From positions 1,612,001 to 1,676,000 of the forward strand of contig JABMLP010000001.1 of the NCBI GenBank assembly GCA_013176395.1: a stretch of DNA of 64,000 nucleotides, read 5' to 3'. This document shows, piece by piece, positions 12,501 to 21,143 of this stretch. Both the position numbers and the translations under genes were made by a program. Source of the DNA: Venturia oleaginea (Eukaryota > Ascomycota > Dothideomycetes > Venturiales > Venturiaceae). A model generated the notes under the pieces. That model did not search any database and was not told where the DNA came from. It saw nothing but the letters and a program-made list of their open reading frames with translations. Every line of letters begins with the position of its first letter. Within the stretch, counting starts at the first letter, position 1.

Positions 12501-12922
12501 ATGGGTGAGCTTGACCGCGGCGCAGGCATGGCGGTCTCCCAATCCATGTCATTTTCGGAATCAGATTCCTCTTCATCATTACCGTCTCCGACCTTCCTCC
12601 TCTTTGCTGATGATCCTGGTAGCACATCCTCAAATTCATCGCTGTCGCTGTCAACGTCACTAAGGGATGATTGGGGGCTCCCGAGCGCGTTCAGGAAGGC
12701 TTCGGCTTCAGCTCGTTTGGTGGCAGGTTTCGGCTCTTCATCCAGCGCATCGAAGACGTTCTTGCGTGGTTTCTTGGGCTTCCGAGCGGGCTTCTTTGTC
12801 TTCGCCGCAGGTTTTGTTGGCTTTGCGGCAGGCTTCTTCGTCTTCTGCTTCTTTTTGGGAGGTGATGAGGGTGGTGGGGGAGAGGCAGAGCGTTCCCGCT
12901 TGCGAGCAACGAAAGGAGGCAT
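9530..12922 (-). CDS. rad4: Rad4/XPC DNA damage recognition protein
   Basis: A single exon of 1130 residues. XPC/Rad4 with Rad23 recognises helix-distorting lesions in the nucleus and starts global nucleotide excision repair. The N-terminus is a long Lys/Pro-rich basic region followed by acidic patches. A transglutaminase-like domain covers roughly residues 185-640, with WHNTIRNSWINDVEVQ and the typical LFTALLRGLGLEARLV helix. The three beta-hairpin DNA-binding domains follow in order. BHD1 (about 660-735) has PVYRREDVVACKTVESWHKE. BHD2 (about 738-785) has LYSRAQTDWIIPDPI. BHD3 (about 787-855) has GNIDVYVPSMVPQGA and TGFEFGNRRAVPVLTGVVV. The C-terminus is acidic, then basic and disordered. 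Fungal Rad4 proteins are usually 800-1100 residues, so this is complete and slightly long because of the tails. The ATG at 12922 opens the frame. Confidence 0.95.
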   Translation of the reverse strand: MPPFVARKRERSASPPPPSSPPKKKQKTKKPAAKPTKPAAKTKKPARKPKKPRKNVFDALDEEPKPATKRAEAEAFLNALGSPQSSLSDVDSDSDEFEDVLPGSSAKRRKVGDGNDEEESDSENDMDWETAMPAPRSSSPINQPIGDLEISLAVPDDAVYSRPDAGGKKGPTKRERAIRVHTHCMHVQFLLWHNTIRNSWINDVEVQASLFDGLNDSMKAEVSRWRKAMGYANSEAKDKPEAFTGKAKKENNTVKAKGKGKSNPARIRDWGGEAAKQEEGAPNLSRGDPLIRLLERLSMYWKKRFKITAPGLRKLGYRSLKDIKEEVEACQNDPHDATIHGERIANLDAFRIAAKKWEGSRDLSAQLFTALLRGLGLEARLVASLQPSGFGWSKGEEGKPRKAATKNRATDVKNTRPGNNEDGGEESPRDSDSQASETAKFSQPRKASSSTKVDLADSSSELSSAPESDSESPELELTPVRASSSKLSGKDPPYPTYWTEALSPVTNTYFPVSTQVSPNVATKPEQYTVFEPRGAAADKAKQVLCYVVAYSKDGSAKDVTVRYLKRHQLPGKTKGFRLPVEKVPIYNKRGKILKYEKYDWFKHVMSGYERPTSRRTPADDIEDQGDLVPFKPAPSAKDGSGEKGVETLQGYKNSAEFVLERHLRREEALVAGAKPVKTFKVGKGDKATEEPVYRREDVVACKTVESWHKEGRELKIGEQALKYVPYRAVTTIRLRELEDTERETGEKPMQGLYSRAQTDWIIPDPIQGGHIPKNSFGNIDVYVPSMVPQGATHVPLKGTAKLCRKLGIEYAEACTGFEFGNRRAVPVLTGVVVAEENRQMVIDAWKEEDRIKKEKEEDKREQRALALWKKFLHGLKVVKRMKEIYGLGNDLPDDANPFMRKQNPAVEDRDEEAPVDRDGDMGGGFVLDDSIVTDDVGGGGFLRPGESEDESEVEAGGFILEGEDEEPVNTKPTQTNKSTMKPISPQSLHRDATPVEADPDTEPTSAITRDTDSDESDKAPVKPKRGANRTRAAAGRGRKARGGSIARPKRSAIIDEDEVSDKDVGSAEEDSPLISHAEDSGDGSEDFTPGKPKRGTPRTRATRGGKTRRGSSTRQSRGAATNSPYFKKMR

Positions 12923-13658
12923 TGTATTGTGGAGAAGATTGTATCTGCATTAGTGGGAGCTTGTCATTTTTATTGTGTATAGTCTGAGGTGTTGGTGGTC
13001 AATAAGTTCAGAATGGTTGTCGTCACCAAATACGCCGAGCCGGACGTCAAGTCGCGTCCATAGTCGCGTCTTTTCTTCCACCATATCTCTTTACTCACAT
13101 CTTAATGGATTGATTAAATCATGCTGGAATATGATCCATATTGCGTAGATTGTCACGCATAGGCACGATATCACGTGATTTGCCTGCAAAAAGATCGTTG
13201 CCTTCTCCATCATCAACGCATCAATACATCCACATGTGCATCCACCAGACTCCATTCTTGCGCTTCATCAGACGCCATCCACGGAATCGCGATTGGTCTT
13301 AGATCAATCCATCAAAATCGCTATGTTCTGATTCAAGAGCTTGTGCGAAACATTAGATAGGTATGCTTCGCGATTCATGCTACAAGCCTAGAGCAACTTT
13401 GGAATAAAGCATACTTCATCTTTGTATCTGGTTTGTTTTGCCAGCCAAAAAGTCCATGCGGCTCTTAGTGGAGAAACACCAGCCTCATTCGGGTCCAGGA
13501 ACGTCATTTGTGCGGGTGCAACAATGAACGCTAAATTTGCCTTGGAATGGAATTCTACAATGAAGCCGCTTTCCAACTCAAATATTTCTCTGACCACTTA
13601 AGTTGAAATTCCCCGACTGTCATCTCTCCCCATCAACATCAACATCCTCGACAATATC
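12923..13658. other. Divergent promoter region of rad4 and the phosphatase
   Basis: About 740 bases between two genes transcribed away from each other. Only short overlapping frames are present. The pyrimidine-rich CATCAACATCAACATCC stretch just before 13659 is typical of a fungal 5' leader. Confidence 0.4.
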
Positions 13659-15046
13659 ATGTATTCACTACTGCTCGCAACGGCATTATCCTCCACAATT
13701 TCTGTTGTCAATGCCTACACCTTCGATCCTCTGCAGCATCTCGCTGGTATATCTCCCTACTTTGAACCTGAAGACCCTCCTCTCGATCCTGCTCCACCAC
13801 AAGGATGCAAAGTTACAAGAGTAAGCAATCAACATCAAACTCCGACTGCCTTTCTGACAACAAACCTCAGGCTGCTTACCTCGTGCGTCACGCGGCCATT
13901 TATGCCAATGATTTCGACTACGAATCCTACATTGAACCTTTCATCCAAAAGTTGCAAAACACAACTGTCGACTGGAAAACGACTCGGAGCCTTTACTTTC
14001 TGAACGACTGGAAATCGCCAATCGAGGACCAAGACCAAGAACAACTCACTTTGACGGGACAGTTGGAAGCGCAACGGCTCGGTGTTCAGCTTTCACAGCG
14101 ATATCTGGGTTTCAGGGCGCCGGCGAAAGTATGGAGCTCCACCGCAGAAAGAACGACCATGAGCGCGAAATCTCTCATTCAAGGATTGGTCAGAAAGAGC
14201 AACCAAACGCAACTGATCGAGGTACCGGAAGGAAAGCAAGAAGGAGCTGATTCATTGACCCCGTATTCGAGTTGTCCCGCATACAGCTCGTCTCGAGGAA
14301 GTGATCAATCCTCGGCCTTTGGAAAGGTTTACACAAAGCCCATCATCGCTCGATTCCAGAGTGAAGCTACCGCTTTCAACTTCACCAAGAACGACATCAT
14401 TGGAATGCAGGAGTTGTGCGGATACGAAACTGTCATCAGAGGAAAGTCTCCCTTCTGCTCGCTCTCGCTATTCTCTCCAGATGAGTGGTTGGGCTTCGAA
14501 TACATGAATGACATCATGTATCACCTGAACACAGGGTATGGAATGACCGCTAGTGGTGCCATTGGCTTCCCGTGGCTCAATACGACCGCGGGCCTTCTCA
14601 CTGCCTCCAACTCTTCGACGAACCAAGATCTGTACATCTCATTCACCCACCGAGAATTGCCGCCAACTGTCCTCGTTGCCATGGGTCTTTTCAATAATTC
14701 TGAATTTTCGGGTGCAAACAACGTCAACGCAACGATGCCAAACAATGTCATCAACCATCGTCGCGCATGGGAATCTTCGAAGATTCTTCCCTTCCTCACC
14801 AACATTGCCATGGAAAAGATGCAGTGTGACTCCTTTGGCTACACTGCTGGCAATTACTACCGTGTCTTAGTCAACCAGAGTCCGCAGAGCTTGCCAGGGT
14901 GTTCGGATGGACCGGGCGAGAGCTGCTCGAGCAGCGGGGTCACAAATTTCGTGCAAGAGCGTGGAGCAATGTTCGCAGGGTATTCGCAAAAGTGTGGCAC
15001 CGATTATTCGAATAGCACGGATACCTTGAGTATCTATAAGACGTAG
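13659..15046 (+). CDS. Secreted histidine acid phosphatase (phytase-like)
   Basis: Exons are 13659-13820 and 13871-15046, joined by a 50-base phase-0 intron, giving 445 residues. The N-terminus MYSLLLATALSSTISVVNA is a clear signal peptide, so the enzyme is extracellular or wall-bound. The catalytic motif is AAYLVRHAAIYANDFDY: the nucleophilic His and first Arg are present, while the usual RHG is RHA. Near the C-terminus YISFTHRELPP supplies the proton-donor region, with HRE where phytases have HD and animal MINPP1 has HAE. Several cysteines probably form disulfides, and NXS/T sites suggest glycosylation. The family hydrolyses phosphomonoesters including phytate, but the true substrate cannot be read from sequence. 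Its next neighbours are other secreted-protein genes. Confidence 0.85.
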
Positions 15047-15378
15047 ATAATCCTTGAATTGACCCTGTGAAGTTTTCGTTTCCCGCACCATTCAAGCATA
15101 ACCAACAAGAAGTTGAGATTCTTCATTCTCTTTGAAAAGAACTCGAGCTTGGCTATTTGTTACGTTTGTTCCTTGCCCCAGCTCGTGCCTCATACTACCA
15201 CCCTTCTCTTCACTTTCAAAGAAATATCCTCAATCCGAATTGGGAACAGGACAAGCATCAGCACATTCCGGATGCGAAATTTTATCCCTGGTAAACAATC
15301 AGCAACCACACTTCAAACCATCCATCCACCCCCAAAACCCTCCTCGAAATCAAAACATGAATTAGGGAAAAAAAATAC
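15047..15378. other. Short convergent intergenic region
   Basis: About 330 bases between the phosphatase stop and the end of the minus-strand cysteine-rich gene. No feature seen; it probably holds two 3' UTRs. Confidence 0.4.
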
Positions 15379-15672
15379 TCACGCATCACCTATGCAACAA
15401 CTAGGACCCTTTGAAACATCATTCCAGCACCCCAAATCGCACCTCTGCCTTTCCAAAACCGGTGTGCCGCATATCTTGGCCGCCTCGCGCGTGAGCATCC
15501 GTTTTTGGCATTCAGGTTTTAAGTCGCCGGTGTAGGTGTAGGTGTAGCCGCCTACGCAGGGGGGGCCGTTGTTGACGACTGTGCCGATGTTTATGCAGTG
15601 GTATTTTGTTGGGTCTTGGATTTGGGCGGAGGTTGGGGTGAGGAGGAAGAGGAGGAGGGAGAGGGGGTGCAT
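15379..15672 (-). CDS. Small cysteine-rich secreted protein A
   Basis: 97 residues, one exon. MHPLSLLLFLLTPTSAQ is a signal peptide. The mature part has eight cysteines in about 80 residues, ending in a CC pair. It shares a spacing pattern with the gene at 16203-16535: CINIG, then TGDLKPEC, then CG, RCDLGCWNDV and a final CC. Small size, secretion and an even cysteine count fit the class of effector candidates or extracellular defence proteins, but no biochemical function is known to me. A GTGAGT lies right at the end (minus strand, 15383), so a short 3' exon replacing the last residue is possible. Confidence 0.7.
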   Translation of the reverse strand: MHPLSLLLFLLTPTSAQIQDPTKYHCINIGTVVNNGPPCVGGYTYTYTGDLKPECQKRMLTREAAKICGTPVLERQRCDLGCWNDVSKGPSCCIGDA

Positions 15673-16202
15673 TGTTGATGGAGGGAGTGGTGGGTAGGTA
15701 GGTAGGTAGTGACTGTGGAGGGTGGTTGGGGATGGGCGTTGGAATGATTGTGATGTGTATGTTTTCTTTGGGTCGGTGGGATGTATATGTATGTCTTTAG
15801 ATTGCGTCTCTAAGGGGTATGCCGTGGAAGATGGTTCCCCGCGTAATCCTGGGACGTCACGTTCTCACGAGATTAAATTGATTGGAAGCGTACTGTTGAT
15901 GATGTTGGTATACCTTCTGCTTGGCTCCTGATCAAGCTTCAACGGAAAACAAAAATGGATCTTCAATTCTGGATCGCTCTGATACTGGAAGCAGTTTGTT
16001 GGGACATGGTCTTGTTCTTTAAATACAGCGCATGCTCTTTCCACTCCTTCATACTAACCCGTGTGCCAATGGATCTTCGCATCATCTGCGTATCCTCAAT
16101 GGTTTCGGATGCGCCTTCTTACAATCTGAGATTGAATTCTCGTCGCTACAAAAAGTTGTCAACACATTGTCAAACGAGAAAGGTCTTTCAAGGGAAAATG
16201 AC
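15673..16202. other. Spacer between the two cysteine-rich genes
   Basis: 530 bases that include the promoter of gene A (reading leftwards) and the 3' region of gene B. A GTAGGTAGGTAGGTAG tetranucleotide run lies at about 15694-15708, just upstream of gene A. No other feature seen. Confidence 0.4.
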
Positions 16203-16535
16203 TTACTCTTTCTCACAGCACTTGAACATCTGCGAAGACTTTACATCGTTGTAACACCCATATGTGCACCTATCTCCGCCAATCCGTTTCCCACAGCCCA
16301 CCGTGTCTTCAGTCTTGACCATAGCTCCCGCCTTGCAACGTTCATCCAATTTTCCAGTCCACTCGAAAAAGCCTGCCTCGAGATAAGGCTTGTTGTTGCC
16401 GCGAACCTCACCGATGTTGATGCATAAGGTTCCAGACTCGGCCGCGGGCCCTTCGCAGATGATTCGGGGATCGTCTCTACATTGGGCGATTGCCGACGAG
16501 AAGAAGAAGAGCAAAGGAGGAATGGAAGAACGCAT
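16203..16535 (-). CDS. Small cysteine-rich secreted protein B, paralogue of A
   Basis: 110 residues in one exon. The chosen ATG at 16535 gives the signal peptide MRSSIPPLLFFFSSAIAQ; the open frame extends upstream but that part looks like leader. The mature protein has nine or ten cysteines. It matches protein A over CINIG, then TGKLDERC, then VGCGKRIGGDRCTYGCYNDV and a final CC. Same strand, 530 bases apart and same architecture: the pair most likely arose by tandem duplication and then diverged strongly. Function unknown. Confidence 0.7.
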   Translation of the reverse strand: MRSSIPPLLFFFSSAIAQCRDDPRIICEGPAAESGTLCINIGEVRGNNKPYLEAGFFEWTGKLDERCKAGAMVKTEDTVGCGKRIGGDRCTYGCYNDVKSSQMFKCCEKE

Positions 16536-18748
16536 GGTGAGTGCGAAAAACTTGGTAAAGACTGTGATGGGAAGATTTTGAGTTGGGATATTGAGGTTGC
16601 CCGCAAGAGAATTGACTCTGCCAACTGGCAAAAATGACTTTCGGTACAATTTGGCATACTTTATCCGAAAATGAGGGTTGATTGAAAATACTACACTGAT
16701 ACGGTCCACAACATGAACATCGCATCTTTATGCTTTGCCTTGAGGGAAGTATGACACGAACTGACCTGATATCGTCGGTTCAGCGCTCAACTGAAGAGCC
16801 AAATTGTCACTGGAATGTACACTGTGGAAATCCAACGTTCGCAAACCTCCTGGTGCGAAGCTGTTCGGTCTTCCCTCGGTCTCAGATTGATGATAGTCTA
16901 TTATCCAACAGAGCTTAGTAAGCCATGCTGTTAAGTGTCGATGGAAGGACGCGAATGCAGGTACGCGGCCTCAACTAGAGTGAGCAGGTTCATCAAAATT
17001 TCTGTCCTTTCGTCATCTCATTTCCTACCGTGTGCCGTGTTGCCCTCACGTATTGAGGTTCGAAGCGGACTATGATTGCGAAGGTATAGTTGCGTGGCAC
17101 TTGTGACAATGAAGATTGAAAACAGACGATAGAATTTATGAAAGTCATTGATGTGGAAAAGGTTTGGAGCGAGGGAGAGGCACCTTGCACGTGATGCGAA
17201 GCTTGAGTCAGGAGAATTCTTTTCATTCTCACTCTCATTCATCCATCAACCATCTTCTATTTTCTCTCGCACTTTCATTCATCACACTACCCGACCTAAT
17301 TGAGAGTATCGTACTACACCCATTCAAGACATGGTCGATCGAAGTTGATTGTTGTTCCAGACATTTCCCGAGGCTGCTTTTTACCACCACACCCCTAACG
17401 GCTACTATCTTCGTTGTAATGTATCTTCCACGCGATATTCTTCTCTACGCTTGCTGCATACAAAGTCTGATGTTCAAACCAATCCAAGGCAGTTAGACGT
17501 CATCCGGTCGGACAATGAGGCCTTTTCCAGCAGCATAGTAACAACGAGAGAGCCCCGGAGGCAGTGCACAAAAAAAGCAGTTTATGTACATAAAAGAGTG
17601 TCATGAGAAATCGGTGGTCAATATAGACTGCGACTAGCGTCAAGTTGGGAACAACGATAGCCCAACCTCGAGAACCGCTTCCACTTTCCACAGCCTTTTG
17701 GTGATTGCACAACGATTTTCGGATCGGCAAGAGTGGGGCCTCTCATATTCCCATGAACGAGCATCTTCAAGCACGTCAATTGAACGACCTCATCACCATC
17801 AGAATGTCTGGAATCAGGAGATCAGATCGTGCAGGAGAGATCCTGCACAACTAGTCATAGTCAAATGCTCCCACGCGGTCGATTCTACCAAGCCAACAAT
17901 CATAAATGATGCCGATGCTAATATTTTAGGTTTTCTAAGATCTGTGCGGTTCATGAACAAAATGCGCAAGACGGGAGGCCTTAGTTTAATCCCCGGGTAA
18001 CCGTCACATGGTTGCAACGCATCTCGCACGTATCCTAGCCAATGAGATCCATTGGATTAAGTCTATACGTTACATGAACTCCTGCTGGCCGGTTCCCTTT
18101 CAGAAACTCCCCAGCGGTTTCCATGACCCTGCCTTTCATATCTAAGTGACTCGCCTTGGATACAATTTAATCGAGCTGTAAGTTATGGCTATCCTGGGCA
18201 CTCCATATTCTGAATTGAACTATACTTTAACAATTATAGCGCATATCAGGCCACTATGTGTTTCGGTCTGTCGCCATCCGAGAATTCAAAAGAAAAGCTC
18301 CCAATGTTCATGGGTGTTTCTGGGAATCGGCAACCAGTCTAAACATCAAGGTTGGTCTCATTGGAGCCATGAACTATGATGTGACCCCGCCATACCGCAT
18401 GGAGAACGGCCATGTTAGACTCAGGCAGATCAATTCATTTGCTGAGCCGCCTATCCATAGTTTTCACAAACATTGTTCAAGTATCGGCCCGTATGCAGAC
18501 TTTTTGAGGCTATGGTTGGCCTAACTGGGTTGTATCGGCCATAATTCATGGTTGCTATGCTCGGTCAAGCAATATACTATCCTTTTGACCAGCTCTGAGC
18601 GATAGCTTGCACAAGGTCGGTGATTTTTATAAGTAGGAAGCAGAGTCGCTGTACCATTCCTTCCTCACCAACAATATCAACACTGTTTTGACATTCGCTC
18701 AACCATCTTCTCTTTAATAACCACCCGCTATAACATCCAGGTTTTATA
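16536..18748. other. Intergenic, no gene seen
   Basis: 2.2 kb with scattered frames of at most 110 codons on both strands. None has a recognisable domain, and none pairs with good splice sites into something longer. A pyrimidine-rich leader with ATCAACACTG precedes the gene at 18749. Confidence 0.35.
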
Positions 18749-19362
18749 ATGAAGTGCGCGATCATTCTCGGATTTGCAGCTTTGGCTGTTGCTCTACCAC
18801 AATACGGCGACCGTAAGTGCTAATCATCAACACCTTACTCCGAAGACAAATGGCTGACAGACGATCAGGTCGCGGTGGCCGCGATGACTATGGCCGCGGT
18901 GGACGTGGCGGTTATGGCAACGGTGGACGCGACGACTATGGCCGCGGTGGACGCGGCGGCTACGGCAACGGATCCGGCGGCTACGGCTTTGGACCTGGTG
19001 CCATAGCTGGCGGCATCGCAGGCGAGATTTCCTACGACATCACCAAGGGAATTGGCAATGGCATCGCCAACAGCATCGAGAACGGAATCGAATGTGCCTT
19101 CATCGAGCGCTACAGATGCAGAAACGCCGCCGGCGAGGAGGTTCCCGTGCCTGAGAACCTCAAGGCGAAGTCTGATATCGCTCCACGTCAGTTCTTGGCA
19201 AACTTGTTTGAAGGGATACGTTCTAGTTTGGAAGCTGAGGAAGATGATGTTGTGGGGCCTCAGGCTGGGTCTGGGTCTGGGGCTGAGACTGTGATTGAGA
19301 CTGATGGGAAGCCGATTCCTGTTATGGAGTTCTCGCCTGGTCAGGCACCTACTCCTGCTTAG
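18749..19362 (+). CDS. Glycine-rich secreted protein
   Basis: Exons are 18749-18812 and 18869-19362, split by a 56-base phase-1 intron, giving 185 residues. The first exon encodes the signal peptide MKCAIILGFAALAVALPQYG. Next comes a Gly/Arg/Asp/Tyr-rich region made of two 16-residue units with the core GRDDYGRGGRGGYGNG. It is followed by a Gly/Ala/Ile-rich amphipathic stretch (GAIAGGIAGEISYDITKGI) and a tail with two cysteines, ECAFIERYRC. Secretion is well supported. The role is unknown; such proteins are often wall components. Confidence 0.75.
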
Positions 19363-19790
19363 GGATTCGCTCTTCAGCAGGGAAAGTCAAGGGCTGGGCG
19401 TCAATGGAGAAGACGTTGGGGATGATTGTTTATCGAGGTCACACACTGCATCATATGACAAGACTTAGTGTAATGAATCGCTTTATAAGCACCATTGACT
19501 TTCGTGTCAAGACAGTTGTTCAACTATTTCTCATGTCTAATTATGGATTACGAGTGTATCAAAGCCTTGTGCAAACCCATCCATCTCGTCTGACGCCCCG
19601 AGATCCCATAATCGCGATGGGACAAACTACGGAAAGACACCTGATGATGGCGAAGTGGGAGTGGAATTGTGCCACTAGCAGATTGTCGAACGTGTTGGCC
19701 TCGATGTTGTCGTAACCATTATGCTCTGAGATAATCATGACTCCGCACGATTTCTTGCGGGGAATGCAGAGGCAGCTCTGACGTACAGGG

Positions 19791-19862
19791 ATCAGGCAGT
19801 TCTTGCACTGAAATCAGGCAGTTCTTGCACTGAAATCAGGCAGTTCTTGCACTGAAATCAGC
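19791..19862 (+). repeat. 22-base tandem repeat, three copies
   Basis: Three perfect copies of a 22-base unit (ATCAGGCAGTTCTTGCACTG plus AA) and the start of a fourth. It lies between genes, 48 bases before the inverted-repeat element at 19910. Confidence 0.85.
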
Positions 19863-19909
19863 AAGATGGTGAATGAGATAAGAGTGTGCTTTTGTTTATA
19901 ATATTGTGC

Positions 19910-20186
19910 TTTGCGAGACAACGGGGACGAGTTCAAAAATGTCGAGTAGAACTCTGAGTGCCGCTACCGTATCCACTTGGCGAGTTAGGATCAACTCTGT
20001 ACAGGTAGAATCTGGCTCTTAAACTGGGTAATCTGACTACTGAACCTGTATATCTGATATAAAACAATAGGGGAAGTACTCTCGGATAACTCTTAGCTAC
20101 AGTTTCAGGCCAGTAGAGCTGTGGAGCCCTCTCGGATTCTTCTCGACATCTTTTTGAAATCGTCATCGTCCCCGTTGTCTCGCAAA
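19910..20186. mobile_element. MITE-like element with perfect 21-base inverted termini
   Basis: Bases 19910-19930 and 20166-20186 are perfect inverted copies of a 21-base sequence (TTTGCGAGACAACGGGGACG plus A). Similarity continues inwards imperfectly: both sides then have TTCAAAAA, TGTCGAG and AGAA in inverted order, with a 6-base insertion on the right arm. The total is 277 bases and there is no transposase frame. This is the shape of a non-autonomous DNA transposon. I see no clear target-site duplication at the ends, so a large hairpin of other origin is not excluded. Confidence 0.6.
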
Positions 20187-20295
20187 CCACCGAGAAGGCA
20201 ACAACGCACGTGATTTTGCTGCCTGGATTCGTGCGGCTTCAGGGCCATTGTTGCCTATTCCCAGCGCTTAGAATTGGTATAGTTAAAGCATCCAA

Positions 20296-20877
20296 ATGAC
20301 ATCTATTTGCCTTCAGAAAAGCGGTATCAAATCCCCTTCAACAAAACTGGGAACCCGTGGCCTCCTCGGTTTCCGCCACAAAGGCGTCCGAAAAGCCTGC
20401 TACAACCACCAAGACTCCTACCCCGAACACCTCGGCACAAAAATCATCCAATTCATCCTCAGCCTCTCCCAACCCGATCGCATCGAAATGGTCGAAAAAG
20501 TCACCAATTTAATATGGGCTGATCTCCATTCCACCCCCGACGAAGCATCCGTCGAGCGCTACACACAACTCGGTTACGTTGGCGAAGAAAATCTGGGTAG
20601 AGATCCAGCGAAAGATTGGTATATGCTTATTCATCGTATGCAGAGTGCTTCTTGTCTGCCTGAGATTTTGAAGGGGGATTTGATTCATTTGAAGGATGAT
20701 TTCGAGTTTGTTTCGGATTCGTGGTGTGACTGGGCTTATTATGTTGATTTTGAGCAGGGGGAGGTGGAGCTTTGGAAGGAGGGAAGGATGATTTGGTGTT
20801 TGGGGTTTGGGGAGTTGGGGACTGTTGATTGGAAGGAGATGTGGGAGAAGTGGGAGGAGAAGGAGGAGAAGTCATGA
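20296..20877 (+). CDS. Conserved fungal hypothetical protein
   Basis: 193 residues in one exon. Near the N-terminus LGTRGLLGFRHKG is followed by ACYNHQDSYPEHLG. This GTRG...YNH.DSYP pairing recurs in many fungal proteins of unknown function that I recognise only as a family, not by role. The middle has acidic, Trp-rich segments (DPAKDWYMLIHRMQ, SDSWCDWAYYVDFEQG), and the C-terminus is Trp/Lys/Glu-rich. There is no signal peptide or membrane segment, so it is probably cytosolic. The frame ends at 20877, 266 bases before the end of the convergent P450. Confidence 0.7.
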   Translation: MTSICLQKSGIKSPSTKLGTRGLLGFRHKGVRKACYNHQDSYPEHLGTKIIQFILSLSQPDRIEMVEKVTNLIWADLHSTPDEASVERYTQLGYVGEENLGRDPAKDWYMLIHRMQSASCLPEILKGDLIHLKDDFEFVSDSWCDWAYYVDFEQGEVELWKEGRMIWCLGFGELGTVDWKEMWEKWEEKEEKS

Positions 20878-21143
20878 AAGGGTTTGGAAGGGGGTTGTAC
20901 GTAATTACATTGAGCAAGTGAAGGAAGATTTCGAGGAGAGGAGTCCGGGTGTAAAAGCTGTGAAATGGAGAGAGCCTGGGCGGTATAATCCCAGTAGCTA
21001 AGAGGAAAGCTAAAGATAAAACCGATGTGACCGTGGGGATCATCAGTACCTAATATGATCGGCTATCGATTTTCTCCATAATTTCACTTTCTTAATCGCG
21101 TGTCGGCATAGATTTGGGAGATCATTAGAGAAAATCGATGCTC

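Noticed and set aside
19404..19715. 103-codon frame after the glycine-rich gene
   Set aside because: No domain, irregular composition, and a position in the probable 3' UTR.
19933..20190. 85-codon minus-strand frame within the inverted-repeat element
   Set aside because: It includes both terminal repeats and shows no transposase-like motif; treated as chance within the element.
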